A stretch of DNA of 64,000 nucleotides from Candidatus Uabimicrobium amorphum (GCF_009002475.1 NZ_AP019860.1:3224001-3288000); one strand, 5' to 3'. Counted from the stretch's first letter, positions 1-9,809 are shown. Numbers and translations are program-made. The notes: generated by a model not told the origin, from the sequence alone.

Positions 1-1548
1 GAATTACCCGCGAACTTACTATCTCAGGTTCGCCAACAAGAAGCACTACTCACTTACCTCAGCGGAGACTTTAGCAAAGCGGAAAAATTACTTCTTGATA
101 TCACAAAAACGTCTAACAACAGATTAGAAACTGCCCAAGCTCATATTCATCTTGTCATGCTCTACACCCACATTGGAGACTGGGATCGCTCATTTATTGT
201 AGGTAAAGAAGGGCTAAATCACCTTGGCATAGATTGGCTATCTAAAAACGCGCTATCCATTTTTGTCAAAGAACTCATGACGGTAAAGGCCAATTTACGC
301 AAACTAAAATCGACTCCCGATTGCTTTGTAAATTTACCAGAACTCAAGGACCAAAAGCAAAAGATGGCCTTGCAACTCCTTGCCATATTTATGAATACCA
401 CATACTACGGCGGAAAAATATACGCGCTACTCACCGCAATAAAAATGGTCAACATTACTGTCAAAGACGGCTTCTCCATTGATTCGACACATGGTTATAG
501 TTATTTCGCAATGTTGTTAGGACACATCAAACTTCTCGGAAGTTACACGTTAGGACGAAACTTCATAGAGTGGGCTGTTCAACTTAGTGAAGTGCATGAT
601 AACCCGCTACACAAAGGTCGTGTCTATTTTGGTTTTGGCTCAGTTGTCAACCACTGGACACAAAGTATAGATAAGAACCTCGAATATTTACAAAAAGCCA
701 AAAGATATAGTTTACAAGCGGGAGACCTTCTTTTTGCCAGCTACGCAACGGTACATCCTCTTCCCATATATTTTTTTTCAGGTAGTAATCTTACGCAACT
801 TTTTCATCAGGCGGAACAAGCACAGAGTTTTTTAGAAGAAGTTCAATTTGAATCCCAAGAATTCTTTCCTTTGGGCTTGCAAAAATTTATTACACATATC
901 GGCGATATACCATCGCAAAAAATGAAAAAACATCTCGATGTAGCAGACTACACACAACAAGAGAAAAAAATCAAAAATACGACAGGTATCATATGGCTAC
1001 GTATTCTCGAAATGAAGTATCTCTATCTAAACAATGACTATCGTAAAGCCCTACACAATGCAAAAGAAGCTCAGAACTACACCGAAGGAGCTTTTGGCCA
1101 AATTATGGAACCGGAATATCACTATTACTGTGCCCTTATTTTACTAGCGCTTTATCCGCGTTCTAGAAAAAGTCGCGTGAGTAAAAAGGTACACCACCAT
1201 TTGCGAAAACTACGAAAATGGCAAAATAATTGTCCCGAAAATTTTGCTCACAAGTACCTCATTGTACAAAGCGAAATACTACGCGTAGAAAACAAGTTCC
1301 TCAAAGCGATGAAGTCGTATCAACGCGCAATTGCGGAAACAAAAAAAATTGGTTTTGTGCATCAACAAGCTCTTGCCAACGAATTAGCAGCAAATATGTA
1401 CTTTCAACTTCAAATCGATGATGTCGCTAAAGTTTATACACAGCAAGCGATCACTTGCTACACCAAGTGGGGCGCAACAAAAAAAGCACGACAATTACAA
1501 ACACTACTACAACAAAAAGGAGAAACAAATGTCACGCTGGACAAATGA
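1..1548 (+). CDS. C-terminal part of TPR-rich signalling protein (kinase/AAA-ATPase type), 5' truncated by window
   Basis: The frame is open from base 1 to the TGA at 1546-1548, so the gene begins outside the window; 515 residues are visible. The visible part is alpha-helical with TPR-like repeats. Its pattern (GLNHLGI, then FGFGSVVNHW, then LQAGDLLFASYA) resembles the helical C-terminal region of large bacterial proteins that join a Ser/Thr kinase or AAA/STAND ATPase module to TPRs and sometimes an output domain. No kinase, ATPase or histidine-kinase motif is inside the visible part, so the N-terminal architecture is inferred. It overlaps the next gene by 20 bp, suggesting translational coupling. 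An ordinary TPR scaffold is an alternative. Confidence 0.65.
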   Translation, partial: ELPANLLSQVRQQEALLTYLSGDFSKAEKLLLDITKTSNNRLETAQAHIHLVMLYTHIGDWDRSFIVGKEGLNHLGIDWLSKNALSIFVKELMTVKANLRKLKSTPDCFVNLPELKDQKQKMALQLLAIFMNTTYYGGKIYALLTAIKMVNITVKDGFSIDSTHGYSYFAMLLGHIKLLGSYTLGRNFIEWAVQLSEVHDNPLHKGRVYFGFGSVVNHWTQSIDKNLEYLQKAKRYSLQAGDLLFASYATVHPLPIYFFSGSNLTQLFHQAEQAQSFLEEVQFESQEFFPLGLQKFITHIGDIPSQKMKKHLDVADYTQQEKKIKNTTGIIWLRILEMKYLYLNNDYRKALHNAKEAQNYTEGAFGQIMEPEYHYYCALILLALYPRSRKSRVSKKVHHHLRKLRKWQNNCPENFAHKYLIVQSEILRVENKFLKAMKSYQRAIAETKKIGFVHQQALANELAANMYFQLQIDDVAKVYTQQAITCYTKWGATKKARQLQTLLQQKGETNVTLDK

Positions 1549-2698
1549 ATTCCTAGATCATCTGCGTTCTCAAGGAGACTCCTTGGCGGATGAGAGTGTC
1601 GCGAAAATGTTACAAGATGGTGAAATCAAACATGTAACCGAAATATTTAAAGAACTAGACCAAAACAACGATATTCCCCCAAAAGACATTTATCCACAGC
1701 TAGAGGCTTTTTTTGAGGTGACGAATCAACTTCCCGAAAATGTCGACCATGAGAGAATCAAGCGTGGAGAAGCGGTTTTTATTGACTATGCTTTTGCTGG
1801 AGCACTTGCACTTTTAACCAAAAGTTTACCGGAAGGTTATCAGGCCCCCAATCTTGCCAACATACTACATCTTTCAGGAAATTTAGAGCGCCATCCATAC
1901 CACCGTCTACTTGCCGTTTTGCAGATGTTAGTGAACGTCAATTCGTCTTCAGGTTTTGAACCGGGGGGAAAAGCCATTATCGATGCACAGAAATTGCGTT
2001 TACTACATGCAGGCATACGCCATATTTGCCCACAGTATCTTCCCGATTATCGCGAAAAATATGGCGAATTTATCAATCACGAAGATATGTTAGGAACGAT
2101 TATCGCTTTCTCATATTTACTGCTTATGGGCTTGCGTAAAATGGGGTACAAGATCGGCAAAGAAAAAGAAGAAGACTACTTCTATACATGGAGAGTGTTT
2201 GCGGTAATGATGGGCATTCATCCCCCCGACAAACCACACAGCTTTGAGTATGTACCCGACAGCGTAGAAGATGCAGCACAGTTTTATGCCATGTACCAGG
2301 AACGTCACTACGTAGATGCAGAACAAAATCCTCATGGAGTCTCTCTGGCAGCCGCAAACTTAGCCATGTTGGAGGATCTCGTTCCGTGGTACCTAAACAT
2401 TTTCGGAGTAAAATCTCTCCCGCGTATTTACATGGAAAAACTCATGGGACAAAAAGCTTGTAAAAACCTCGCATTACCACTTTTTGCAGGAGGCAAGATC
2501 ATCGAAAACGTTCTAGTGCGTTTACCATCGGTATTGCATATTGTTTTTTCACCTCTACGCTTTACACGCCATATTTTATTTGGTAACCAGCATTCACTGG
2601 GAATGATGCTGTTCCAAAGAATGATCAACGTCGAGTTTGGACACAGTGTTACATTTACCGTTCCCGAAGATCTTAAAGCTTGGATTGATATGGGGTAA
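1529..2698 (+). CDS. Oxygenase MpaB-like (DUF2236) family protein
   Basis: A 389-aa protein. The start is ATG 1529, preceded by AAAAAGGAGA at about 1514-1523; an in-frame ATG at 1418 lies deep in the upstream gene and lacks this site. Family features are HPYHRLLAVLQMLVNVNS, then LLHAGIRHICPQY, then INHEDMLGTIIAFSYLLL, then YFYTWRVFAVMMGI, matching the helical DUF2236 family that includes MpaB and latex-clearing (Lcp) oxygenases. Characterised members are haem-dependent and oxidise terpenoid or polyisoprene double bonds; that activity is inferred here. The stop overlaps an ATG of the next frame, and the next gene, a putative membrane terpene cyclase, starts 33 bp on. Together they suggest terpenoid chemistry. 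Confidence 0.72.
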   Translation: MSRWTNEFLDHLRSQGDSLADESVAKMLQDGEIKHVTEIFKELDQNNDIPPKDIYPQLEAFFEVTNQLPENVDHERIKRGEAVFIDYAFAGALALLTKSLPEGYQAPNLANILHLSGNLERHPYHRLLAVLQMLVNVNSSSGFEPGGKAIIDAQKLRLLHAGIRHICPQYLPDYREKYGEFINHEDMLGTIIAFSYLLLMGLRKMGYKIGKEKEEDYFYTWRVFAVMMGIHPPDKPHSFEYVPDSVEDAAQFYAMYQERHYVDAEQNPHGVSLAAANLAMLEDLVPWYLNIFGVKSLPRIYMEKLMGQKACKNLALPLFAGGKIIENVLVRLPSVLHIVFSPLRFTRHILFGNQHSLGMMLFQRMINVEFGHSVTFTVPEDLKAWIDMG

Positions 2699-2730
2699 TG
2701 CCCCAACAGTGTCATAGAAAGGATTTCAAT

Positions 2731-3390
2731 ATGGACATGTGGTTTAACACAGTAGACTACACATATTTAGAACTAACATTGTTTATTACCGGTTGTTTTT
2801 TATGGGTAATTGCCTATGCCATTATTATCAAAAACATCAGACGTCACAAAGTAGTAGAAATGCCATTTCTCGCCGGGTGTGGAAATTTTGGTTGGGAATT
2901 TGTGTGGTCGTTTATTTTTCGCACCAACATGGGACTTGTATGTGTTTATGCTTACCGTGCGTGGTTCTTCCTAGACATATATATTTTCTCTAACTTACTA
3001 CGCTATGGCGATAAACAAGTTTCTTCACCAGAGATGAAACAGTGGTTTAAGCCAATGTGTATTTTTCTTACACTGGCATGGGCGATCGCCACATACACAA
3101 TAAAACAAACAGGCTATGAGCTTGTTATCGGAGCGATTTCGGCATATACTGTCAATGTATTTATCTCCGGGTGCTATATTTCGCTTATCTTGCGTATTGA
3201 TAGCCTCAAAGGTTTTTCTTTAGCCGTCGCGTGGCTCAAAATGATCGGTACCGGACTAAATACCATTTTTATGATCATACATTTCCCGACAAACTCCTAC
3301 TTACATTTCATGGGAATACTGGTATTTATCTTAGATATTATCTATATTTATTTGTTTATAAAAAAGCGTAAGGAACTTCCTACTAGCTAG
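2731..3390 (+). CDS. Small multi-pass membrane protein, Pyr4/PaxB-type terpene cyclase-like
   Basis: A 219-aa protein, almost entirely hydrophobic, with about seven membrane segments. The start ATG 2731 follows AGAAAGGATTTCAAT; an upstream ATG at 2698 overlaps the previous stop but has a poorer context. The second segment carries GCGNFGWEFVW (residues 49-59), closely resembling the signature of fungal membrane terpene cyclases such as Pyr4, PaxB and AndB. Those enzymes use a Glu in this motif and an Asp in the last helix for protonation. Here E56 and D202 (in FILDIIYIY) occupy comparable positions, and the length is similar to Pyr4. Cyclase function is an inference from motif, topology and the neighbouring MpaB-like gene. 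Confidence 0.55.
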   Translation: MDMWFNTVDYTYLELTLFITGCFLWVIAYAIIIKNIRRHKVVEMPFLAGCGNFGWEFVWSFIFRTNMGLVCVYAYRAWFFLDIYIFSNLLRYGDKQVSSPEMKQWFKPMCIFLTLAWAIATYTIKQTGYELVIGAISAYTVNVFISGCYISLILRIDSLKGFSLAVAWLKMIGTGLNTIFMIIHFPTNSYLHFMGILVFILDIIYIYLFIKKRKELPTS

Positions 3391-3790
3391 GGATTTCGGT
3401 TTTCTTCGCTAAATAGATTCGTTTTTGTATGGGTGCCCTCACCATCGAATTTAAGGTTTTAGCTTCGCTAAATAGATTCGTTTTCACATTGGTGCCCTCA
3501 CCATTGTGGATTTTGGTTTTAGCTTCGCTAAATAGATTCGTTTTCACATTGGTGCCCTCACCATTGTGGATTTTGGTTTTAGCTTCGCTAAATAGATTCG
3601 TTTTCACATTGGTGCCCTCACCATTATGGATTTTGGTTTTAGCTTCGCTAAATAGATTCGTTTTCACATTGGTGCCCTCACCATTGTGGATTTTGGTTTT
3701 AGCTTCGCTAAATAGATTCGTTTTCACATTGGTGCCCTCACCATCGAATTTAAGGTTTTAGCGAAGCTAAAACCTTAATTCTCATGCCTC
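3391..3790. repeat. Tandem ~60-bp repeat array (six copies of a GGTGCCCTCACC unit)
   Basis: GGTGCCCTCACC recurs at 3432, 3491, 3551, 3611, 3671 and 3731, a period of 59-60 bp. Each unit also contains TTTTAGCTTCGCTAAATAG and a stretch reading ATTCGTTTTCACATT. The units are nearly identical, differing mainly at CATTGTGG/CATTATGG/CATCGAAT, so the expansion is recent or homogenised. Open frames run through both strands only because the period is divisible by three; they are not taken as genes. The last unit forms the left end of the inverted-repeat element at 3731-4018. Confidence 0.9.
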
Positions 3791-4018
3791 TCCCACAGGG
3801 AGAGGCGTAACGCGTCTTAAGTTGCTCCATTTGTTTTCTTTTGTGCTGTCGCATACACGACTATAGCTGTATAAAAATAGTAACGCTATACTCTTGTCTC
3901 GCAACTCAAGCGAATTTTGTTTTTTACAAAAGAGAAGCATTACACCTCTCCCTGTGGGAGAGGTATAAGAATATTAGCTTACAGCGCAGCTGTAACTACT
4001 TATTCGATGGTGAGGGCA
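3731..4018 (+). repeat. Interspersed inverted-repeat element, copy 1 (MITE-like)
   Basis: This 288-bp stretch begins with GGTGCCCTCACCATCGAAT and ends with its near reverse complement, ATTCGATGGTGAGGGC. Inside are a hairpin around TTTTAGCGAAGCTAAAA and two copies of the palindrome CCTCTCCC..GGGAGAGG (about 3784-3806 and 3945-3963). The segment at 26708-26996 is the same element in the opposite orientation, including shared internal text such as CGCATACAC and ACTCAAGCGAATTTTG. It encodes no plausible protein. It lies in the short gap between convergent genes. Confidence 0.85.
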
Positions 4019-4035
4019 TCGCATACCAGCGAAAA

Positions 4036-6855
4036 TCACCGAACGTAAGTATACTCCTTCAAAAGTATTTTCGTCGGTTGCCCCTTGTAGTGGACAAACG
4101 CCTCAAAAACACCACTTCCTGCCTTCACTGCGATTACCGGAAATTTGTATGTTACAGATTCACCTTTCTGCAAAGTAAACGCGGCGATATTTGACAGCGC
4201 ATCTTTTGCTAAACGAACATGAGAAGACATATTGGTGGTAATCGTTAGGTTTTCCGCCGCTCCTGAACCTTTATTGGTAAGTGTAATTCCGTACATACCT
4301 ATTTGCCCTTTCGCTAACGGATCGACAGTATCGTAGCATTCTACAACCACAACTGGCTTCTTTACCTCTTTTTTCAGCGGTTTTTCTGCAACGTGTAATT
4401 TGATGTTGCGTATTTGTACTTTGCCATCTTGTGGTAAAGAAAAGCGAATTTTCCCAAAGGACCGCGAAGTAGAAACCACATGATGCTTAATTCCCTGCCA
4501 ATAGGTAATGCGATTTTTGTGTACTTTGAATTTCCACGGAACCCACCTGTTATTGAAGGCCTTGATTTCGGGAATACTCACTGTATGTCCGATATTACTG
4601 CTGAAAACACTCGTATTACTACCGCAATGAAATCCGACATCCATACGTTCACTGATTCCTTTTACTTCAAAAGAGAGAACATAGTCGCTCATGTCGCTCT
4701 GTCCTGTGTACAAACTAGTCGGAGCGTAGGCATTTTCATTATGTGTTTGCAGTACACCATCTACAAATTGCCAATCACCTGCACTTTGCCATGATTGCAA
4801 ATATGGATTGTGGAAATGATTTCGTAACTTCGTGTAAAGTTGGGACTGCGCTTTATTGTACAAAGCATTGATTTCGTCGCGTTGTTTTTTTGCGATGCGT
4901 GAAAAATATTCAAAACGAAAAGACCTTTTCCACAATTGCAGTGCTTCGTAATAACGCTTGCGGTTTAACAACTCATGCGTCTTCTTGTTGTTCCTCAAAT
5001 AGTACATAGACTCATCAGCGAGTTTATTTAAACCCGATGACCACATTTCATCGATCAAAAATAAAAAACCTGCGGCAAATAAATATGTCTCCATACCAAA
5101 ATTACTGTGTATTTTTCCGTGGATGACACCGTGTTGATTGTGCATGGAAATGACATCGCTGTCGCAGTATTTCAAAAAAGTACTCGCACGCGGTAACTCA
5201 GACGTTTGTACCCGCAGTGATTTTTCCCAAAAATGCGGCACAGATAGCAAGGTGCTGTATACAGGAGGGATCACTTGTTTCCAGTCAACATGATACACAA
5301 AACTACACGGCAATTTGCAAATCGATGCAAAATCAAAACTAGGACGTTTGTTTTGCACATGGTCAATAACATCCATTAGATTTTGTGGAAAGCGACTACA
5401 AACCAAGTACTTCCCATCGATAAAAAATGCAAAATTGCCAAATACGGTACGAAAAATCTTATTTATTCCATCATGAAAATAAGGAGAATCCTGTTTCTCC
5501 ATATAGAAAATAAGGCGTTCTTCGTATTTCTTGGATGCTAATTTATAGCCATATGAACGTAAGAGCCGTTCAATACAGTCTAGTATTTTTTTCTTATTGC
5601 GAATTTCAATTACCCCAATAAGACGCGGAGGTAATTTCTGCAACGGCTGTGGTAAATGAAACAATGCATGGTTATCACCTAAGCCATCGAAAAAATCCTG
5701 CAATTTAAATCCCAACGCATTATCGATCGATTGAACATACATTTGCAATTGGTCATGCATATGCGGGTCTATTTTGCGGGTGCTGCGTTGTATTTCACTC
5801 CAAATTTTAGAGATTCCCAAACGCATTGCCACCATTCCCCAAGTGTCTTGTGGAATATATTTACAAATACTCGTATCCAAATTTCCCGAAGGAAACAAGG
5901 CATTGACACCGCGTAGATTACTCAGATTTAGTAGTGGATTTTTTAATTTCTCTTCTAACTTTTTCTTTTCTTTGAGCAAATCGCGAAAACTAAAGCGTTT
6001 TTTAATAATTTTACTCGGATCTAAAATGCGCTTTGTGTCTATTTTTCTACGTATATTGGCAAAAAACTGCGTTAGAATTTTTGATTTTTCAATAGAAAAG
6101 TCAATTCCGCAATTGCGCCAGTCTCTAATTCCCAACGAATGCAGAATATTTTTAAATCCTCCCTGAGGATTTAAATCAATCATCGAATTTACTAGAAGAG
6201 CAATGTTGACATATACAAACAATGAATGATTACTTTTTACCTTACTGTAGTATGTGGCAAATTCGCGGTTTTTCTGCAATGATTGCGCTGCATTCCGCCA
6301 ATTGTTTAGCATTTTTTGCATCAACGATTTACCTGTGGCAATGAATAAATAATCATCCACCATCACATAGTAGTACGCATGTTCCAGACCTTTCAAAACT
6401 TGCACTTTCGTCCCTGAAATAACGATTGTCTGTTTCCACTCAGGAATCTTAGATGTGATGTTGTCAAGTAGCTTTTGACAAATCTTATGATCGGCAATAT
6501 GGATAAGTGTTGCAATCTGCGGAGGCCTTGAACCCAGCGGAACGTCAGTGAGAGCCACAGAAATTTCTCCGGCGAATATTTTCCACACTTGCGCTAAGTT
6601 TAAACTGCTGGCAAATTCAAAATCACGGGATACATCACCTAAGAATTTATTAAATTCCCTGTTCCCACGCAAACTTCTTAATTCGGGATGTGTGGCTAAG
6701 TTAAAAATATTTGTGGTGGTAATGTCTTTACTTAGACCTTTGATATTCGAACAAGACATGACCGCAAAAGTATCTTTGGGAAATATTTTAGAAAATATGG
6801 CATCCTGCGCATGAGTCAAAATTAATAATGAGCATAGCAATATCAATTGTTTCAT
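4036..6855 (-). CDS. Secreted FPKD-type (DUF3352-like) protein with jelly-roll-like and DUF11-like C-terminus, paralogue 1
   Basis: A 939-aa protein. I choose the ATG at 6855 (MKQLILLCSLLILTHAQ, a Sec signal peptide) preceded by AAAGG; the longer frame to 6900 adds an unlikely leader. The N-terminal half starts KIFPKDTFAVMSCSNIKGL, as in DUF3352-like proteins, and contains a FAGEISVALTDVP block. Residues about 700-830 contain ADWQFVDGVLQTHNENAYA and VLSFEVKGISERMDVGFHC, resembling the concanavalin-like DUF1080 fold. The final ~90 residues look like a CARDB/DUF11 beta domain (ITLTNKGSGAAENLTI). It follows its paralogue in the same direction with a 50-bp gap, so co-transcription is likely. Function unknown; an extracytoplasmic role is inferred. 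Confidence 0.75.
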   Translation of the reverse strand: MKQLILLCSLLILTHAQDAIFSKIFPKDTFAVMSCSNIKGLSKDITTTNIFNLATHPELRSLRGNREFNKFLGDVSRDFEFASSLNLAQVWKIFAGEISVALTDVPLGSRPPQIATLIHIADHKICQKLLDNITSKIPEWKQTIVISGTKVQVLKGLEHAYYYVMVDDYLFIATGKSLMQKMLNNWRNAAQSLQKNREFATYYSKVKSNHSLFVYVNIALLVNSMIDLNPQGGFKNILHSLGIRDWRNCGIDFSIEKSKILTQFFANIRRKIDTKRILDPSKIIKKRFSFRDLLKEKKKLEEKLKNPLLNLSNLRGVNALFPSGNLDTSICKYIPQDTWGMVAMRLGISKIWSEIQRSTRKIDPHMHDQLQMYVQSIDNALGFKLQDFFDGLGDNHALFHLPQPLQKLPPRLIGVIEIRNKKKILDCIERLLRSYGYKLASKKYEERLIFYMEKQDSPYFHDGINKIFRTVFGNFAFFIDGKYLVCSRFPQNLMDVIDHVQNKRPSFDFASICKLPCSFVYHVDWKQVIPPVYSTLLSVPHFWEKSLRVQTSELPRASTFLKYCDSDVISMHNQHGVIHGKIHSNFGMETYLFAAGFLFLIDEMWSSGLNKLADESMYYLRNNKKTHELLNRKRYYEALQLWKRSFRFEYFSRIAKKQRDEINALYNKAQSQLYTKLRNHFHNPYLQSWQSAGDWQFVDGVLQTHNENAYAPTSLYTGQSDMSDYVLSFEVKGISERMDVGFHCGSNTSVFSSNIGHTVSIPEIKAFNNRWVPWKFKVHKNRITYWQGIKHHVVSTSRSFGKIRFSLPQDGKVQIRNIKLHVAEKPLKKEVKKPVVVVECYDTVDPLAKGQIGMYGITLTNKGSGAAENLTITTNMSSHVRLAKDALSNIAAFTLQKGESVTYKFPVIAVKAGSGVFEAFVHYKGQPTKILLKEYTYVR

Positions 6856-6905
6856 GAAAATACCTTTACAAATGATGTGCCCAACTTGTCGTGGGCACAA
6901 TATAG

Positions 6906-9713
6906 TTAATCGCTTAGTACGTGTGTTCTCTCTGTCACCACTATTTTTCCTTGTAAATTGTCAAAAGTAATCGTTGCCGGAACCGTAAAACTTCCTGCGG
7001 AAACCACTTTTACATTTAGCTTGCACTTCAAGGCCTTATTCGGTCCAATCACCGTAGGACCAAACAATATCTCTTGATTCTTCCTCACGGAATATTTGGC
7101 TCCCGAGGCAGAAATAAGACGCATACTTGAAGGAAGCGTAATTTTGACATGAGCATTGGTGATTTGTTTGTTCCCCTGGTTTTTTACGACAAACAAGTAC
7201 TGGGTATTTTCATTTTGAAAAACAGGATCCACAGTATCATTTGCCTGAATGTACACCACGGGTTGTTCGTACTTTGGAGTCACTTGTTTTTCTACTTGTA
7301 AACGCAAATTGCGAATGCGTACTTTGGCATCTGAGGGGAGGTGAAAACCAAATAGACCCGAGGTTGCATTGGCATATATCACATGATGTTTTAATCCATA
7401 CCAGTAGCTAATGCGATCTTTATGTACTTTAAATTTGAGAGGTATCCACTTTCCACTTTGCTCTTTTCGTTCATAAAACGAAACTTTCTTATAGCTAGCT
7501 GAACCGTCAAAACTCTCATTCCAATGAAAGAAAACATCCAAACGGTCTTTGATATCTTTGACCTCCAAGTGAATGACATAGTCTTCTAAAGGGTTTTCAC
7601 CAATAATTAGCGAGAAGGTGTCCTGGGATTCGTTCGTTGCTGATAGCTCTCCTTTGCCCCACTTCCAGTCGCCCACAACGCGCCACGCCGCCAATTCTCC
7701 GCGAAAAGATTTTTGAAGATTCGCCGTCAATTCTTTGGTGATTTTCGTATATTTTTCGCGTAAACCTTGGTTTTCCTTTCGTGCAATTAAGCGAAAAGAC
7801 TCAAAGCGCGCACGTTTCGCAAAAGATTCCCACATACGGTATGCGGCATAAAAACGTTGTTGTTTTACCAATTTTACCACTTCTTCATTGACGAGCAGAT
7901 AGTCATCTAACTCATCAAGATATTTGCTCACCACAGGTCCCCATACATCACTCATCTGCAACCACAATAGACCTTGTGCCATGTAAAAATCAAAGTTAAA
8001 ATTCGTGCGCAGTGCAAATGTTGCGTTACCGGACTCTAAACCGCCAATAACCGGAGAAAGGTATTTTATGATGGTCGACATACGCGGAAAATCTACAGAT
8101 TTGATCGTTCCCTGCCCAAAAAAATAAGACATTTCATCTTCCCAGGAAGGAATAAACGGTAAAAGAGTGTTGTAAACCGGCGGAAGAAGAATATTCCAAT
8201 CGATGAATAATAAAACTCCGTATGGATTTTGCGCAGATTTCACCGGGGAGATATTGTGAAGATTCAGAGAATCCATTCCCGCATCATATGTATCAATTAG
8301 ATCCATCAAGTCTTGTACAATGCGCGTTATAAAGATTTGATTGTTCTCTATGTAAAAAGAAAATGTGCCAAGAAACATGCGCAGCGTTTCGCGTTCGCTA
8401 CGACTTATTTGCACAAGTGGATTGCGCTGATAACCGGTTTTCTCCGCCAAATAATAAAGTGTTCGACCTTTATATGGCTTTTCTTTAAACTCATAATGCA
8501 GCAAATCAAAAACGATATTCAACGTCTTTTTTAGTAACTGTGGATTATTTGTATTCGCGGTAGCCACCCATCGCGGAATCAGTCCGCCTGCAGGATCTGG
8601 GAGATGAAAAAATGCAAGGTGTGGCCCCACAGCAGAAAGAACTTCACTAACAGTCGTTTCTAAAAATGCTTTTTCAAATTTACGAACATTGTCATAAAAA
8701 ACACTATATGAATTTTCCGAAGTATTACCTTGTTGTTGCAATTCCTTTTCGTAATTGCGGTAGCAAGTTAAATATTCATTCCACAATTGCGCAAAGTCAA
8801 TATTCGCCGTAACCCATCCCCCGCTATTTTTGGGAATATTTTTCCCCACGCTTTGTGGAATACCTTCGATGGCAAAAAAACGGTTCAGTCCCTTGTTGCC
8901 GTCCACAACAAGACGCATTTGCGAAACAAAATGTGGCTTATCAATGGCAAAAGATGCGGCGATGGCCTTCCAATCAAAAATCCCCATAGACTGCAAAGCC
9001 ACTTTTTCGCGCGTTTGCATATAACCTTCCACTACATGTAAAAATTTAGCTATATCAAAATAATAATTGACAGAACCGCCCTGAAAAATATGTGCGGTTT
9101 TTTGATACTGAGGCGTTTCTTGTAAACGATTTCCCGGTTTATCAATATTCGCCAACATCGAACTCATCAATTTTGGTGTTGTGGCAAATAAAAAACACTC
9201 TTCTTTCGTCGTGTAGTGCAACGCAGTTTCTAAACCCTTTATGTAAGAAATTTGTTGCTTGCCAATAGTATAACTACCTTTATTAACCGGAACTCTCTCT
9301 ACAAGAGCATTGAGTAGTTTGTGGGCTTTTTCTCCATGATTTTTATAGTTGATAATCACTGCTATTTGTATTGGTTCTGAACCACTCGGGATATCCACAA
9401 GTGCGATCGAAATTTCTCCGGCAAATACAGACAAGCTTTCTTGCAGTGTCAAGCCCGTTGCCACTTTGAGTCTACGCGAAAAATTGTCCCAGCTGTACTT
9501 TTTTTCGATTTGTTCAACCAGTCTTTTTATTTCTGGCTCTTGCAAAAAGGAATAGAGATGTGTCTGTTTGAACTGCTTTTTGGTAGCTTCTACATCGGTG
9601 AGTGAAAAAACAGCCAAGCTATCTTTAGGAAAAACCTTGGCGTAGGAAACGCTTTTTTCCTGAGCTTGAAGAATAGTCAGTGAAAAAACGAGGATATATA
9701 AAAATTTTCTCAT
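6906..9713 (-). CDS. Secreted FPKD-type (DUF3352-like) protein with jelly-roll-like and DUF11-like C-terminus, paralogue 2
   Basis: A 935-aa protein beginning MRKFLYILVFSLTILQAQ, a Sec signal, with GGGGAA upstream of the ATG. It matches its downstream neighbour across its full length: KVFPKDSLAVFSLTDVE at the start, VFAGEISIALVDIPSGS near residue 110, a WRVVGDWKWGKGELSATNE segment followed by FKVHKDRISYWYGLKHHV, and a beta-rich C-terminal domain with VVKNQGNKQITNAHVKI. Sequence identity is clearly well below that of a recent duplication. Being the upstream member, it probably carries the promoter for both, in the gap shared with the divergent Nudix gene. Carbohydrate or envelope binding is only a guess. 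Confidence 0.75.
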   Translation of the reverse strand: MRKFLYILVFSLTILQAQEKSVSYAKVFPKDSLAVFSLTDVEATKKQFKQTHLYSFLQEPEIKRLVEQIEKKYSWDNFSRRLKVATGLTLQESLSVFAGEISIALVDIPSGSEPIQIAVIINYKNHGEKAHKLLNALVERVPVNKGSYTIGKQQISYIKGLETALHYTTKEECFLFATTPKLMSSMLANIDKPGNRLQETPQYQKTAHIFQGGSVNYYFDIAKFLHVVEGYMQTREKVALQSMGIFDWKAIAASFAIDKPHFVSQMRLVVDGNKGLNRFFAIEGIPQSVGKNIPKNSGGWVTANIDFAQLWNEYLTCYRNYEKELQQQGNTSENSYSVFYDNVRKFEKAFLETTVSEVLSAVGPHLAFFHLPDPAGGLIPRWVATANTNNPQLLKKTLNIVFDLLHYEFKEKPYKGRTLYYLAEKTGYQRNPLVQISRSERETLRMFLGTFSFYIENNQIFITRIVQDLMDLIDTYDAGMDSLNLHNISPVKSAQNPYGVLLFIDWNILLPPVYNTLLPFIPSWEDEMSYFFGQGTIKSVDFPRMSTIIKYLSPVIGGLESGNATFALRTNFNFDFYMAQGLLWLQMSDVWGPVVSKYLDELDDYLLVNEEVVKLVKQQRFYAAYRMWESFAKRARFESFRLIARKENQGLREKYTKITKELTANLQKSFRGELAAWRVVGDWKWGKGELSATNESQDTFSLIIGENPLEDYVIHLEVKDIKDRLDVFFHWNESFDGSASYKKVSFYERKEQSGKWIPLKFKVHKDRISYWYGLKHHVIYANATSGLFGFHLPSDAKVRIRNLRLQVEKQVTPKYEQPVVYIQANDTVDPVFQNENTQYLFVVKNQGNKQITNAHVKITLPSSMRLISASGAKYSVRKNQEILFGPTVIGPNKALKCKLNVKVVSAGSFTVPATITFDNLQGKIVVTERTHVLSD

Positions 9714-9809
9714 GTATCATTTCCCCAATTAGAGATAATTTTGTAGCATGTAGTTTTATTGAATATCATTAATACGCAAAATGTTCATTATTTGTTTGTG
9801 GGAGAACAA

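Noticed and set aside
3383..3761. Open frames on both strands across the 60-bp repeats
   Set aside because: The frames exist only because the period is divisible by three; the translations are repetitive and lack start context.
3431..3790. Possible CRISPR array
   Set aside because: The whole 60-bp unit is conserved, with no unique spacers and no cas genes.
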